From contig JAKOWB010000352.1 of assembly GCA_029781795.1 (NCBI GenBank), forward strand, positions 1 to 47,787: a stretch of 47,787 nucleotides of DNA. Reading direction: 5' to 3'. Of this stretch, positions 16,112 to 23,474 are shown piece by piece; positions within the stretch are counted from its first letter, which is position 1; each line of letters starts with the position of its first letter. This stretch comes from Pseudomonadota bacterium (GTDB lineage: Bacteria > Pseudomonadota > Alphaproteobacteria > Kiloniellales > JACOMY01). Made by a program: the position numbers and the translations under genes. The notes beneath the pieces are model-generated. The model searched no databases. It was not told the DNA's origin and saw nothing but the letters and a program-made list of their open reading frames with translations.

Positions 16112-17815
16112 CTACAAGCCTCCCGCCGCGCCGAGCCAGGCCGGGCCCGAGGCCGCTTCCAGCATCCCGTTCTTGCCGCGCGCCACGGCGCTGACGCGGC
16201 CGAAGGCGTTGAGGCCGGGGTCGTCGCGCTGGACGTGCAGCTTGTGGCCGAGGGCGGCGAGCCGGTCGCGCACCGCCGGCGGCACGCGGCTGTCGATGAA
16301 GGTGTCCTTGCCCTGGCAGTGCAGGCGCGGGCCCTCGATGGCGGCCGGCAGCTCGCGGCCGAACTCCAGCCAGTAGAGGAAGGGGAAGAGGATCGCCGGC
16401 ATGATGCGATAGCCGCCGGAGCCGCCGGAGGCGAAGGCCGCGCCCTTGTCGTCATAGGCCAGCAGGGTCGGCACGGCGAAGATCGGCATGGCGCCGGGGC
16501 GAATGGAGTTGGGTCGGCCGGGGCGCGGGTCGAAGTTGCCCATGCCGTTGTTCAGCAGTACGCCGGTGCCCGGCACCAGGACCTGCGAGCCGAAGGAGGC
16601 CGAGATCGAGGTGATGACCGAGGCCATGTTGCCCTCGGCGTCGGCGGCGGCGAGCTGCGTCGTACCCTGCAGCTTCGGCGGCCAGGCGAGCTCCTGGCGC
16701 TGCTCGATCGGCTCGAAGGCAAAGGCCTTGAGGTCGGCCGGCTGCACCGGGCGCGGCAGCGTCCTGTCCATCCGGATCTGCTTGGCCCACCAGGCGCCCA
16801 GCGCCGGGTTGGCCAGCGCCTCGGCCACGGCGCGGAAGCCCATGTCAGGGTCGCCGTAGTACTGGATGGAATCGACGAAGGCGGCGGCCATGGCCTCGGC
16901 CGTCAGGTGCAGGAACTCCACCGAGTCCGCGCCCAGGCGCTTCAGGTCGAACTGCTCCAGGATGTTGAAGCACTCGATGCCGACCTGGTCGTAGCAGGTG
17001 ACGTAGTCGAAGCCGCGGTAGCGCTGCGGGCGCTCCTTCATCACGCGCGGGCGATAGGCCGCGAGGTCGGCGGCGCTGAGGATGCCGCCGTTCTCCTTGA
17101 AGAAGGCGCCGATGCGCTGGGCCACCTCGCCCTTGTAGAAGCCGTCGGCGCCTTCCTCGGCGATGCGCGCCAGGGTCTCGTCGAGCTGCGGGAAGATCAT
17201 GCGCTCGCCGTGCGCGGTCTGGCTGGGCGCGCTCGGGATGCGACCCTCGGGGAAGAGCACCTTGTAGGTCTCGGGGTAGTCCTTGATCGTGCCCTGGTTC
17301 TCCGCCAGGCGCTGCCACAGCGCGAAGCCGATCTCGACGCCGGCCTTGGCCTGGCGGATCGCCGGCTGCAGCACGCGCTTCCAGGGCAGGCGGCCGAGGT
17401 GGCGCTGCGCCCAGTAGAGCCCGGCCACCAGCCCCGGCACGCCGGCCGACTTGAAGCCGCGCTCGGCGGAATAGCCGCGGGTCCAGGGCGTCTCGTAGTA
17501 CTTCAGCGGCTTGCTCTCGTCGATCTCGAACAGGCGCTCGTGCGCGGCGCCGGGCGCGCGCAGGTAGGCGTCGACCGAGATCGCCTCCTGCGCCCGGCCG
17601 TCGTAGCCGGAAAGGCGCACGTAGCCGCCGACCTGGGTCATCGCCGGCTCCACCACACAGGCGACGAAGTTGGCGGCGACGATGGCGTCGAAGGCGTTGC
17701 CGCCCTCGGCCAGGATCTCCAGGCCGGCCTCGACCTCCGCCGGGTGGCCGCCCGCCACCACGCCCTTGTCGGAACGCGCGCCGGCGCGGCCGGCCGACCA
17801 GTCGTCGATGTGCAT
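16112..17815 (-). CDS. Gamma-glutamyltransferase family protein (Ntn hydrolase)
   Basis: 567 residues from ATG 17815, supported by the SD GGCGGAGGAAAGAGG. It follows the GGT plan: GGNAFDAIVAANFVACVVEPAM near the N-terminus, the autoprocessing point before T385 in LQGTTQLAAADAEGN, then GVLLNNGMGNFDPRPG and SGGSGGYRIMPAIL. GGT enzymes self-cleave to free the Thr nucleophile. Two points differ from true GGTs. The T-T-H start of the small subunit is T-T-Q. The arginine that binds the gamma-glutamyl carboxylate (in D-x-R-E-x-A-P) is not seen, the segment reading VDAYLRAPGAAHE. There is also no signal peptide, while E. coli GGT is periplasmic. It is more likely an amidase/acylase of GGT fold acting on another amide in the cytoplasm. 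MmgE/PrpD follows upstream on the same strand. Confidence 0.85.
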   Translation of the reverse strand: MHIDDWSAGRAGARSDKGVVAGGHPAEVEAGLEILAEGGNAFDAIVAANFVACVVEPAMTQVGGYVRLSGYDGRAQEAISVDAYLRAPGAAHERLFEIDESKPLKYYETPWTRGYSAERGFKSAGVPGLVAGLYWAQRHLGRLPWKRVLQPAIRQAKAGVEIGFALWQRLAENQGTIKDYPETYKVLFPEGRIPSAPSQTAHGERMIFPQLDETLARIAEEGADGFYKGEVAQRIGAFFKENGGILSAADLAAYRPRVMKERPQRYRGFDYVTCYDQVGIECFNILEQFDLKRLGADSVEFLHLTAEAMAAAFVDSIQYYGDPDMGFRAVAEALANPALGAWWAKQIRMDRTLPRPVQPADLKAFAFEPIEQRQELAWPPKLQGTTQLAAADAEGNMASVITSISASFGSQVLVPGTGVLLNNGMGNFDPRPGRPNSIRPGAMPIFAVPTLLAYDDKGAAFASGGSGGYRIMPAILFPFLYWLEFGRELPAAIEGPRLHCQGKDTFIDSRVPPAVRDRLAALGHKLHVQRDDPGLNAFGRVSAVARGKNGMLEAASGPAWLGAAGGL

Positions 17816-17839
17816 GGACCTCTTTCCTCCGCCCTGTTC

Positions 17840-17935
17840 GTCATCCCGGCCGGAGCGCAGCGCAGAGCCGGGATCCATCGACGGCCAGTCGCCCGATGGA
17901 TCCCGGATCAGCGCAAGCGCGCTGTCCGGGATGAC
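17840..17935. repeat. Nested palindromic intergenic repeat (96 bp)
   Basis: Outer arms are GTCATCCCGG (17840-17849) and CCGGGATGAC (17926-17935). Inner arms are CCGGGATCCATCG (17868-17880) and CGATGGATCCCGG (17894-17906). It lies between the MmgE/PrpD 3' end and the GGT-like 5' end. It is a different sequence family from the CCCTCTCCC elements nearby and resembles the GTCATCCCGG-type dispersed repeats common in alphaproteobacteria. Confidence 0.75.
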
Positions 17936-17941
17936 AGTCTG

Positions 17942-19291
17942 CTATGAAGCCTTCGCCAGAGCCGCCGGTCCCGCCAGCAGCAGATCGAGCAGGCCAGCCA
18001 CGCTGCCGGCGCGCGGCAGCGCCTCGATGGTCTCGCGCAGGCGGTGGGCGCCAGGCGCACCCAGCGCCGGCTCGGCGATCTCATGGAACTTGGCGACGAT
18101 CTCGGCCGGCGACAGCGGCCGCTCGGCATCGCCGCGCGCCGGGGTCGCCTCGCTCTTCAAGACGCGGCCGTCGGCCAGCGCCAGGGTCACGCGGGCGAAG
18201 CGCTCGGCCGGGAATTTGGCGTTGAGGTCGGCGGCTTCGACCAGCGTGATCTTCTCGCTCATCGCCAGGATGGCGGGGTCGCTGAGGGCCGCGCCCGAGA
18301 TGTCCTCCGGCGCCAGGCGGCCGCGCACCAGCGCGGCGGCGACGGGGAAGGGCAGGGAGTACTGCGCCTCCTCGGTCGAGCCCGGGCGGAACTGGTCCAG
18401 GCGACAGGCCTCGTGGAAGGTCTCCACCGTGATGGCGCGGATGTCGCCCGGCTGGATGGCGTGCTGGCGCATCAGCCCCAGCGCCGCCTCGACCGGCGGC
18501 TGCGCCCAGCGGCAGACCGGATAGGGCTTGAAGTACATCTCCATGATGCGCCAGCGGCTGCCGAGGTCGGCCCAGAGGTGGGCGGCACCCTCGCCCTCCA
18601 CCACCAGCGCCGGCGCACCGGTGAAGCCGAGGGCGGCGAGCTCCGCCGCGCTGAGGCCGGTCATGGCGCCCCAGCCGCTGCCGTCCTTCAGCATGGTGGG
18701 ATGGTCGATGCAGCGCATCATCTGGCTGCGCGGCCCGTGGTACTCGGCGATGCCGAGGGCGTGGCGGAAGCGCGCCTCGTCGAAGCCGCCGAGGCGGGCG
18801 GCGATGGCGGCGACGCCCAGCGCGTTCCAGGCGCCGGAAGTGTGGTAGTCCGGGCAGGTCGCGTGCTGCGCGATGCCGGCGCGGATCGCCACCTCGTAGC
18901 CGACGACCAGGGCGGTGAGGAACGCCTCGCCGCTCATCGGCTGGCCCTCGGCCAGGGCGAGCAGGCCCGGCAGCACGGCGCAGCCGGCGTGGCCCTTGGT
19001 CAGCACGTGGCCGTCGTGCGCGTCGAAGGCGTCGATGGTCATGCCGCCGGCCAGCGCCGCGCCGGCCGGGCTGGCACGCCGCCCGTCATAGAGCAGCCGG
19101 GCGCTGGGCGCGCCGGGGCCGGCGCCGAAGGAGGCGACGGCGTGCTGGCGGATGATGCGCGAGAGGTCGGTCAGCAGGCCGGCCGCGCCGGTCCCGGCGA
19201 GGTCGAGCAGGCAGCGGGCGGCCTGGGCCTGCACCGCCGCCGGCAGGTCGGCGTAGCGGAGGCCCGTGACGAAGGCGTGGAGCGTGGTCAT
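17942..19291 (-). CDS. MmgE/PrpD family protein
   Basis: 449 residues of the MmgE/PrpD fold, which includes 2-methylcitrate dehydratase, cis-aconitate decarboxylase and iminodisuccinate epimerase. Visible family landmarks are GGMTIDAFDAHDGHVLTKGHAG (residues about 80-101, the usual active-site Asp/His region), the VGYEVAIRAG helix at about 130, MEMYFKPYPVCRWAQPPVEA at about 250-270 and the C-terminal P-x-E-R-F-A-R-V block. No prp genes are nearby, so propionate metabolism is not indicated. In many alphaproteobacteria such genes sit in clusters for breakdown of amino acid or dicarboxylate derivatives. Its neighbours here are a GGT-like amidase and a Baeyer-Villiger monooxygenase. The exact reaction is not assignable. 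Confidence 0.88.
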   Translation of the reverse strand: MTTLHAFVTGLRYADLPAAVQAQAARCLLDLAGTGAAGLLTDLSRIIRQHAVASFGAGPGAPSARLLYDGRRASPAGAALAGGMTIDAFDAHDGHVLTKGHAGCAVLPGLLALAEGQPMSGEAFLTALVVGYEVAIRAGIAQHATCPDYHTSGAWNALGVAAIAARLGGFDEARFRHALGIAEYHGPRSQMMRCIDHPTMLKDGSGWGAMTGLSAAELAALGFTGAPALVVEGEGAAHLWADLGSRWRIMEMYFKPYPVCRWAQPPVEAALGLMRQHAIQPGDIRAITVETFHEACRLDQFRPGSTEEAQYSLPFPVAAALVRGRLAPEDISGAALSDPAILAMSEKITLVEAADLNAKFPAERFARVTLALADGRVLKSEATPARGDAERPLSPAEIVAKFHEIAEPALGAPGAHRLRETIEALPRAGSVAGLLDLLLAGPAALAKAS

Positions 19292-19368
19292 GGCGAGAGC
19301 CTAGGACGGCCGTGCCGTGGTACTGGGCGGAATTCGACGGATTCTGGCGTCTTTCGCCCGACTGGATT

Positions 19369-19399
19369 CCCTCTCCCCGCGAACAGGCGGGGGAGAGGG
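19369..19399 (-). terminator. Hairpin after the Baeyer-Villiger monooxygenase gene
   Basis: Perfect 10-bp arms CCCTCTCCCC (19369-19378) and GGGGAGAGGG (19390-19399) with an 11-base loop, seven bases beyond the stop. There is no T run. It shares the CCCTCTCCC core with the larger palindromic elements nearby. Confidence 0.55.
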
Positions 19400-19406
19400 C
19401 TTAGTG

Positions 19407-21065
19407 TCACTCCGCTGCCACGGCCGCCGGCCGCGCCAGCACGAAGCCCTCGTAGCCCTTGGCCGCGACCTCGGCGCAGAGCTTGCGGTAGTGCGCCATG
19501 CCGCCGGCATAGGGCATGAAGACGCGCGGCTTGCCGGGCACGTTGGCGCCCAGGTACCAGCTGTGCGGCACGCGCGACAGCAGGGTCGCGTCGGCGGCGC
19601 GCTTCACCTCGCGGCCCCAGGCCTCCATCGCCGCCGGCGTGGTCTCGATCCGCGTGGCGCCCTGCTCGCGCAGGTGCGCGATGCAGCCGGTGATCCACTC
19701 CACGTGCTGCTCGATCGGCACTGGCATGTTGCAGAGCACCGAGGGGCTGCCCGGTCCGGTGATGGTGAAGAGGTTGGGGAAGCCCGCGACCTGCAGGCCG
19801 AGGTAGGTCCTGGGCCCGGCCTCCCATTCCTTCGCCAGCGTGCGGCCGCCGGTGCCGGTGATGTTCAGCTTGATCAGCGGCCCGGTCAGCGCGTCGTAGC
19901 CGGTGGCGAAGACCAGGATGTCGAGCGGGATCTCGCGCCCGCTCTTGAGGCGCACGCCGCTCGGCACGACGCGCTCTATGGGATCGGCGCGCAGGTCGAC
20001 CAGGTCGACGTTGTCGCGGTTGAAGGCCTCGAAATAGCCGCTGTCGATCGGCGGGCGCTTGCCGGCATAGGGATGGTCGATGGTGGCCAGGATCTCGGCC
20101 TTGGCCGGGTCCCGCACGATGCGGCGGATCTTGTCCTTCAGGAATCCCGCCATGCGGGCATTGGCGCTCTCGTCCAGCAGCACATCGCGGAAGCCGGCAC
20201 GGAACTGCAGTCCGCCGAAGTCCCAGGCGCGCTCCAGGATCTCGGTCAGCTCGGCGTCGGTGACGTCATGCAGCGAGCGGTCCGTGACGGTGAAGGGGTG
20301 GCCGTTGGTGGTGGCCAGCATCACCGAGCGGATGGCATCGAGGTTGTCGCGGATCCAGGCCTTGCGCTCGGGCGCCAGCGGCGCGTTCTGCGCCGGGGTG
20401 GAGTAGTTGGCGGTGCGCTGGAAGACCGTCAGGTGCTTCGCCTCGGCGGCGATCACCGGCGCCGACTGGATGCCGGTGGAGCCGGTGCCGACCTGGCCGA
20501 CGCGCTTGCCGGCGAAGTCCACGCCCGCGTGCGGCCAGGCGCCGGTGTGGTACCAGGCGCCGGCGAAGTCCGCGAGGCCGGGGAGGTTCGGGATGTTGGC
20601 GGTGGAGAGGCAGCCGACCCCGGTGATGAGGAAGCGGGCCGAGAGCAGCTCGCCGCCTTTCAGCGTCACGCGCCAGAGGTTCGCCGCATCGTCGAAGTCG
20701 CAGCGCTCGACCGTCGTCTCCAGCCGGATGTCGGGCCTGAGGTCCAGGGTGTCGGCGACATAGTCCATGTAGCGCCGGATCTCGCCGTGGTCGGGATAGC
20801 GCTGCGTCCAGCTCCAGCCTTTCCAGAGCTCTTCCGAGAAGGTGTAGGCGTAGGAGTGGCTTTCCGAATCGCAGCGCGCGCCGGGATAGCGGTTCCAGTA
20901 CCAGGTGCCGCCGACGCCGGCGGCGCGGTCCACCGCCAGGACCTTCAGGCCCAGGCGGTCGCGCAGGCTGTGCAGCATGTACAGGCCGGAAAAGCCGGCG
21001 CCGATGATCAAGGCGTCGAGCGGCTCACCCGCCGCGTGCGGGCTGGAGAGGCTGGTGTCGGGCAT
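19407..21065 (-). CDS. Baeyer-Villiger-type flavin monooxygenase
   Basis: 552 residues, the usual length of type I BVMOs. FAD motif GAGFSGLY (residues about 22-29), then GGTWYWNRYPGARCD, the BVMO fingerprint FAGAWYHTGAWPH (F-x-G-x-x-x-H-T-x-x-W-P) near residue 167, and an NADPH motif VGTGSTGIQSAP near 190. A second fingerprint, DILVFATGYDALTGP, follows around 385-400. These enzymes insert oxygen next to a ketone to form an ester or lactone, or oxidise S/N atoms, using NADPH and O2. There is no membrane segment. It is on the same strand as the MttB-like gene but 100 bp apart, so it may form its own unit. The substrate is unknown; the surrounding genes suggest catabolism of a methylated amine or ketone. 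Confidence 0.93.
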   Translation of the reverse strand: MPDTSLSSPHAAGEPLDALIIGAGFSGLYMLHSLRDRLGLKVLAVDRAAGVGGTWYWNRYPGARCDSESHSYAYTFSEELWKGWSWTQRYPDHGEIRRYMDYVADTLDLRPDIRLETTVERCDFDDAANLWRVTLKGGELLSARFLITGVGCLSTANIPNLPGLADFAGAWYHTGAWPHAGVDFAGKRVGQVGTGSTGIQSAPVIAAEAKHLTVFQRTANYSTPAQNAPLAPERKAWIRDNLDAIRSVMLATTNGHPFTVTDRSLHDVTDAELTEILERAWDFGGLQFRAGFRDVLLDESANARMAGFLKDKIRRIVRDPAKAEILATIDHPYAGKRPPIDSGYFEAFNRDNVDLVDLRADPIERVVPSGVRLKSGREIPLDILVFATGYDALTGPLIKLNITGTGGRTLAKEWEAGPRTYLGLQVAGFPNLFTITGPGSPSVLCNMPVPIEQHVEWITGCIAHLREQGATRIETTPAAMEAWGREVKRAADATLLSRVPHSWYLGANVPGKPRVFMPYAGGMAHYRKLCAEVAAKGYEGFVLARPAAVAAE

Positions 21066-21165
21066 GGTCTCGCAGCTCAGTTTGCAGCTTTCCGGTCAGT
21101 CTCGGGCAGCTTGTATACCAGCACAAGCGCGCCGGTCGCGTGACGCCCCCCGGGAATGCGCAGGA

Positions 21166-22725
21166 CTAGTAGAGCAGCGGCGCGCCGCCCTCGGCCTTTC
21201 GCCTGGCCACGAAGGCCTCCAGCTCCTCGCGGATCGCCGGGTCCAGCGCCGGTTCCTGGTATTCCGCCAGCAGGTCCTTCCACAAGCGGTTGGCGCGGGC
21301 CAGTGCGTCCTTGGCGCCGTCGTCCTTCCACTGCGCATGGCTGCGCCAGTCGGACAGCAGCGGCAGGTAGAAGGCGCTCTCATAGCGCTCCAGCGTGTGC
21401 TGGTGGGCGAAGAAGTGGCCGCCCGGGCCGATGTCGCGGATGGCGTCCAGCGCCAGGCTCTCGGCATCGACCGCCAGGGGCTGCGTCGCCGCGCGCATGA
21501 CCTGCAGCATCTCGGCGTCGAGGATGCACTTCTCGTAGGAGACGGCGAGGCCGCCCTCGACCCAGCCGACGCCGTGCAGCATCAGGTTCACGCCGCTCTG
21601 CAGGATGCCCCAGAGCGGGATGGCGGTCTCATAGGCTGCCTGCTCGTCCACCGTGGGCGAGGTGTTCATCGGCGAGGCGCGCAGCGGCAGGCCATAGCGC
21701 CGGGCGAGCTGCCCGCCGGCGAACTGCAGCTTCACGAACTCCGGGCTGCCATAGACCGGCGCGCCACTGCGCAGGTCGACATTGACGCCGACCGCGCCAT
21801 AGACGATGGGCGCGCCCGGCCGCACGACCTGAGCCAGCGTGGTGCCCGCCAGGATCTCGGCGTTCATCACCGCCAGCGTGCCGGCCAGGGTGACCGGCAT
21901 GGCGGCGCCGGCCAGGGCGAAAGGCGTGATGCAGAGCGGCTGACCGAGCTTCGCCATCTCGATGATGCCGTGCAGCATGGGCTGGTCGATCTGCAGCGGC
22001 GAGTTGGTGTTGATCAGCGAATAGAAGCCGGGCCGGGCCATCAGCTCCTCGGCCGTGACGCCGCGGGCGATGCGCACCATCTCGAAGACGTCGTGCATGC
22101 GCCGGGGCGCGAAGGTGAAGGTCCAGGGCACCTTGTCGGTCAGGGAGAGCTGCGCCAGCGTGCAGTCCAGGTGCCGCGTCGCGATCTCGGTGTCGATCGG
22201 CTCCGGCGCGTAGCCGGCGTTGAGGTGCACGACGTTGAGCGCCTGGGCGAGGCGCAGCAGGTCGCAGTAGTCGGCCCAGTTGCCATTGCGCCGGCCGCGG
22301 TCCAGGTCGACCACGTTGGGCGGGCCGACGCAGGTGGCGACGCAGACCTCGTCGCCGCCCAGCACTAGGTCGTGCGCCGGGTTGCGGGCGTGCAGCCCGA
22401 CCGTCGCCGGCGCCTTGGCCACCATGGCCTCGACCAGGTGGCGGTCGAAGCGCACGCGCTGGCTGGCCTCGTCCACGGCGCAGCCGGCCGCTTTCAGGAT
22501 CTGCCGCGCCTCGGGCAGCAGGATGGCGACGCCGACCTCCTCCAGGATGGTCAGGGTGGCCTGGTGGATCGCCTCGATCTGGTCGGTGGAGAGCAGCTCG
22601 ACCGGCTTCAGCGCATTGTGCCAGCGGCCCCAGGGCTGCTGGCGCGCCTTGACGCGCCGCGCCGTGGTGTCCAGCCTGCGCCGGCGGCCGGCTCTCGGCT
22701 CCGCGGGTGCCTCGCCCTCGGCCAT
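21166..22725 (-). CDS. Trimethylamine methyltransferase (MttB) family protein, non-pyrrolysine type
   Basis: 519 residues that match the MttB superfamily along most of the length (LSTDQIEAIHQATLTILEEVG, VGLHARNP, CVGPPNVVDLDRGRRNGNW, GVNLMLHGVGWVEGG, GGHFFAHQHTLERY). The frame has no in-frame amber codon, so it belongs to the widespread pyrrolysine-free branch (MtgB-like), whose known members demethylate glycine betaine, proline betaine or carnitine with a corrinoid protein. No corrinoid protein is encoded in the window. SD GGAGGGG precedes ATG 22725. The operator at 22735-22752 overlaps that SD region, and the divergent TetR gene is the likely regulator. The TMADH-like flavoprotein at 23475 carries the same operator, so both probably work on one methylated substrate. 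Confidence 0.9.
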   Translation of the reverse strand: MAEGEAPAEPRAGRRRRLDTTARRVKARQQPWGRWHNALKPVELLSTDQIEAIHQATLTILEEVGVAILLPEARQILKAAGCAVDEASQRVRFDRHLVEAMVAKAPATVGLHARNPAHDLVLGGDEVCVATCVGPPNVVDLDRGRRNGNWADYCDLLRLAQALNVVHLNAGYAPEPIDTEIATRHLDCTLAQLSLTDKVPWTFTFAPRRMHDVFEMVRIARGVTAEELMARPGFYSLINTNSPLQIDQPMLHGIIEMAKLGQPLCITPFALAGAAMPVTLAGTLAVMNAEILAGTTLAQVVRPGAPIVYGAVGVNVDLRSGAPVYGSPEFVKLQFAGGQLARRYGLPLRASPMNTSPTVDEQAAYETAIPLWGILQSGVNLMLHGVGWVEGGLAVSYEKCILDAEMLQVMRAATQPLAVDAESLALDAIRDIGPGGHFFAHQHTLERYESAFYLPLLSDWRSHAQWKDDGAKDALARANRLWKDLLAEYQEPALDPAIREELEAFVARRKAEGGAPLLY

Positions 22726-22734
22726 GGGTCCCCT

Positions 22735-22752
22735 CCATACAGTCGTGTATGG
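22735..22752. promoter_or_regulatory. TetR operator copy 1 (CCATACA-N4-TGTATGG)
   Basis: Perfect 7-bp inverted repeat with 4-base spacer GTCG, in the 71-bp divergent space between the MttB-like and TetR genes. Read on the minus strand, its end TGTATGG runs straight into the SD GGAGGGG of the MttB-like gene. An identical arm pair with the same spacing occurs at 23447-23464. The pairing of one TetR gene with two identical palindromes strongly suggests its binding sites. Confidence 0.85.
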
Positions 22753-22796
22753 TATGGGGCCGGAGCGGTTGCGGTGTCAATCGGGGGACGTGAGGT

Positions 22797-23396
22797 TTGG
22801 GCGAGGACGAACGCAGCTTCCTGACCCGCGGCGACTGGCTGGAGGCCGCCAAGCGCATCCTGATCGCCGAGGGCATCGACCAGGTGAAGGTGCAGCGCCT
22901 GGCGGCGCGGCTGAAGGTGACGCGCGGCTCCTTCTACTGGCACTTCAAGAGCCGGCAGGACCTGCTGGACGCGCTGCTGGCCGCCTGGCGGCGCAGCAAC
23001 ACCGAGGCGCTGGTCAGCGCCGTCGCCGCCCCTGGCCTCGACCTGGAGGAGCGCATCCTGGCGCTGTTCCGCCTCTGGCTGGACGAGGAGGTCTTCGACC
23101 ACCGCCTCGACGCGGCGCTGCGCGACTGGGGCCGCAAGAAGCCGGCGGTGCGCCAGGCGGTGGACGAGGCCGACCGCCGCCGCATCACGGCGATCGAGCA
23201 GGGCTTCCGCGAAGCCGGCTTCGAGGCCGAGGAGGCCCGCACCCGGGCCGAGGTCGTCTACTTCACCCAGGTCGGCTACTACACCCACGAGATCCGCGTC
23301 GGCCGCGCCGAGCGCATCCGCCGCTGGCCGCTCTACTACCGCATCTTCACCGGCCGGACGATGAGCAAGGCCCGGGTGGCGGGGCTGAAGGGGTAG
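22797..23396 (+). CDS. TetR/AcrR family transcriptional regulator
   Basis: 199 residues from TTG 22797 (SD GTGAGG a few bases before). The N-terminal helix-turn-helix spans about residues 12-58, with LEAAKRILIAEGIDQVKVQRLAARLKV broken by the recognition part TRGSFYWHFKSRQDLLDALL, a canonical TetR DNA-binding helix set. The remaining all-alpha ligand domain is specific to this subgroup and contains two tryptophan/aromatic patches. The gene is divergent from the MttB-like gene and lies 78 bp before the flavoprotein gene. Two perfect copies of CCATACA-N4-TGTATGG in the flanking spaces are probably its operators, so it likely represses itself and both enzymes until a substrate or intermediate binds. 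Confidence 0.93.
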   Translation: MGEDERSFLTRGDWLEAAKRILIAEGIDQVKVQRLAARLKVTRGSFYWHFKSRQDLLDALLAAWRRSNTEALVSAVAAPGLDLEERILALFRLWLDEEVFDHRLDAALRDWGRKKPAVRQAVDEADRRRITAIEQGFREAGFEAEEARTRAEVVYFTQVGYYTHEIRVGRAERIRRWPLYYRIFTGRTMSKARVAGLKG

Positions 23397-23446
23397 GTGC
23401 GGCACCCGACGCACCCTTGACGCCCGCATGGCCCTCGCCCTACCTT

Positions 23447-23464
23447 CCATACACATCTGTATGG
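23447..23464. promoter_or_regulatory. TetR operator copy 2 (CCATACA-N4-TGTATGG)
   Basis: Arms identical to the copy at 22735-22752, with spacer CATC. The right arm merges with the GGAG SD of the flavoprotein gene (ATG 23475), the same architecture as at the MttB-like gene. Bound repressor would block transcription very close to the ribosome-binding site. Confidence 0.85.
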
Positions 23465-23474
23465 AGCCTCGGCG

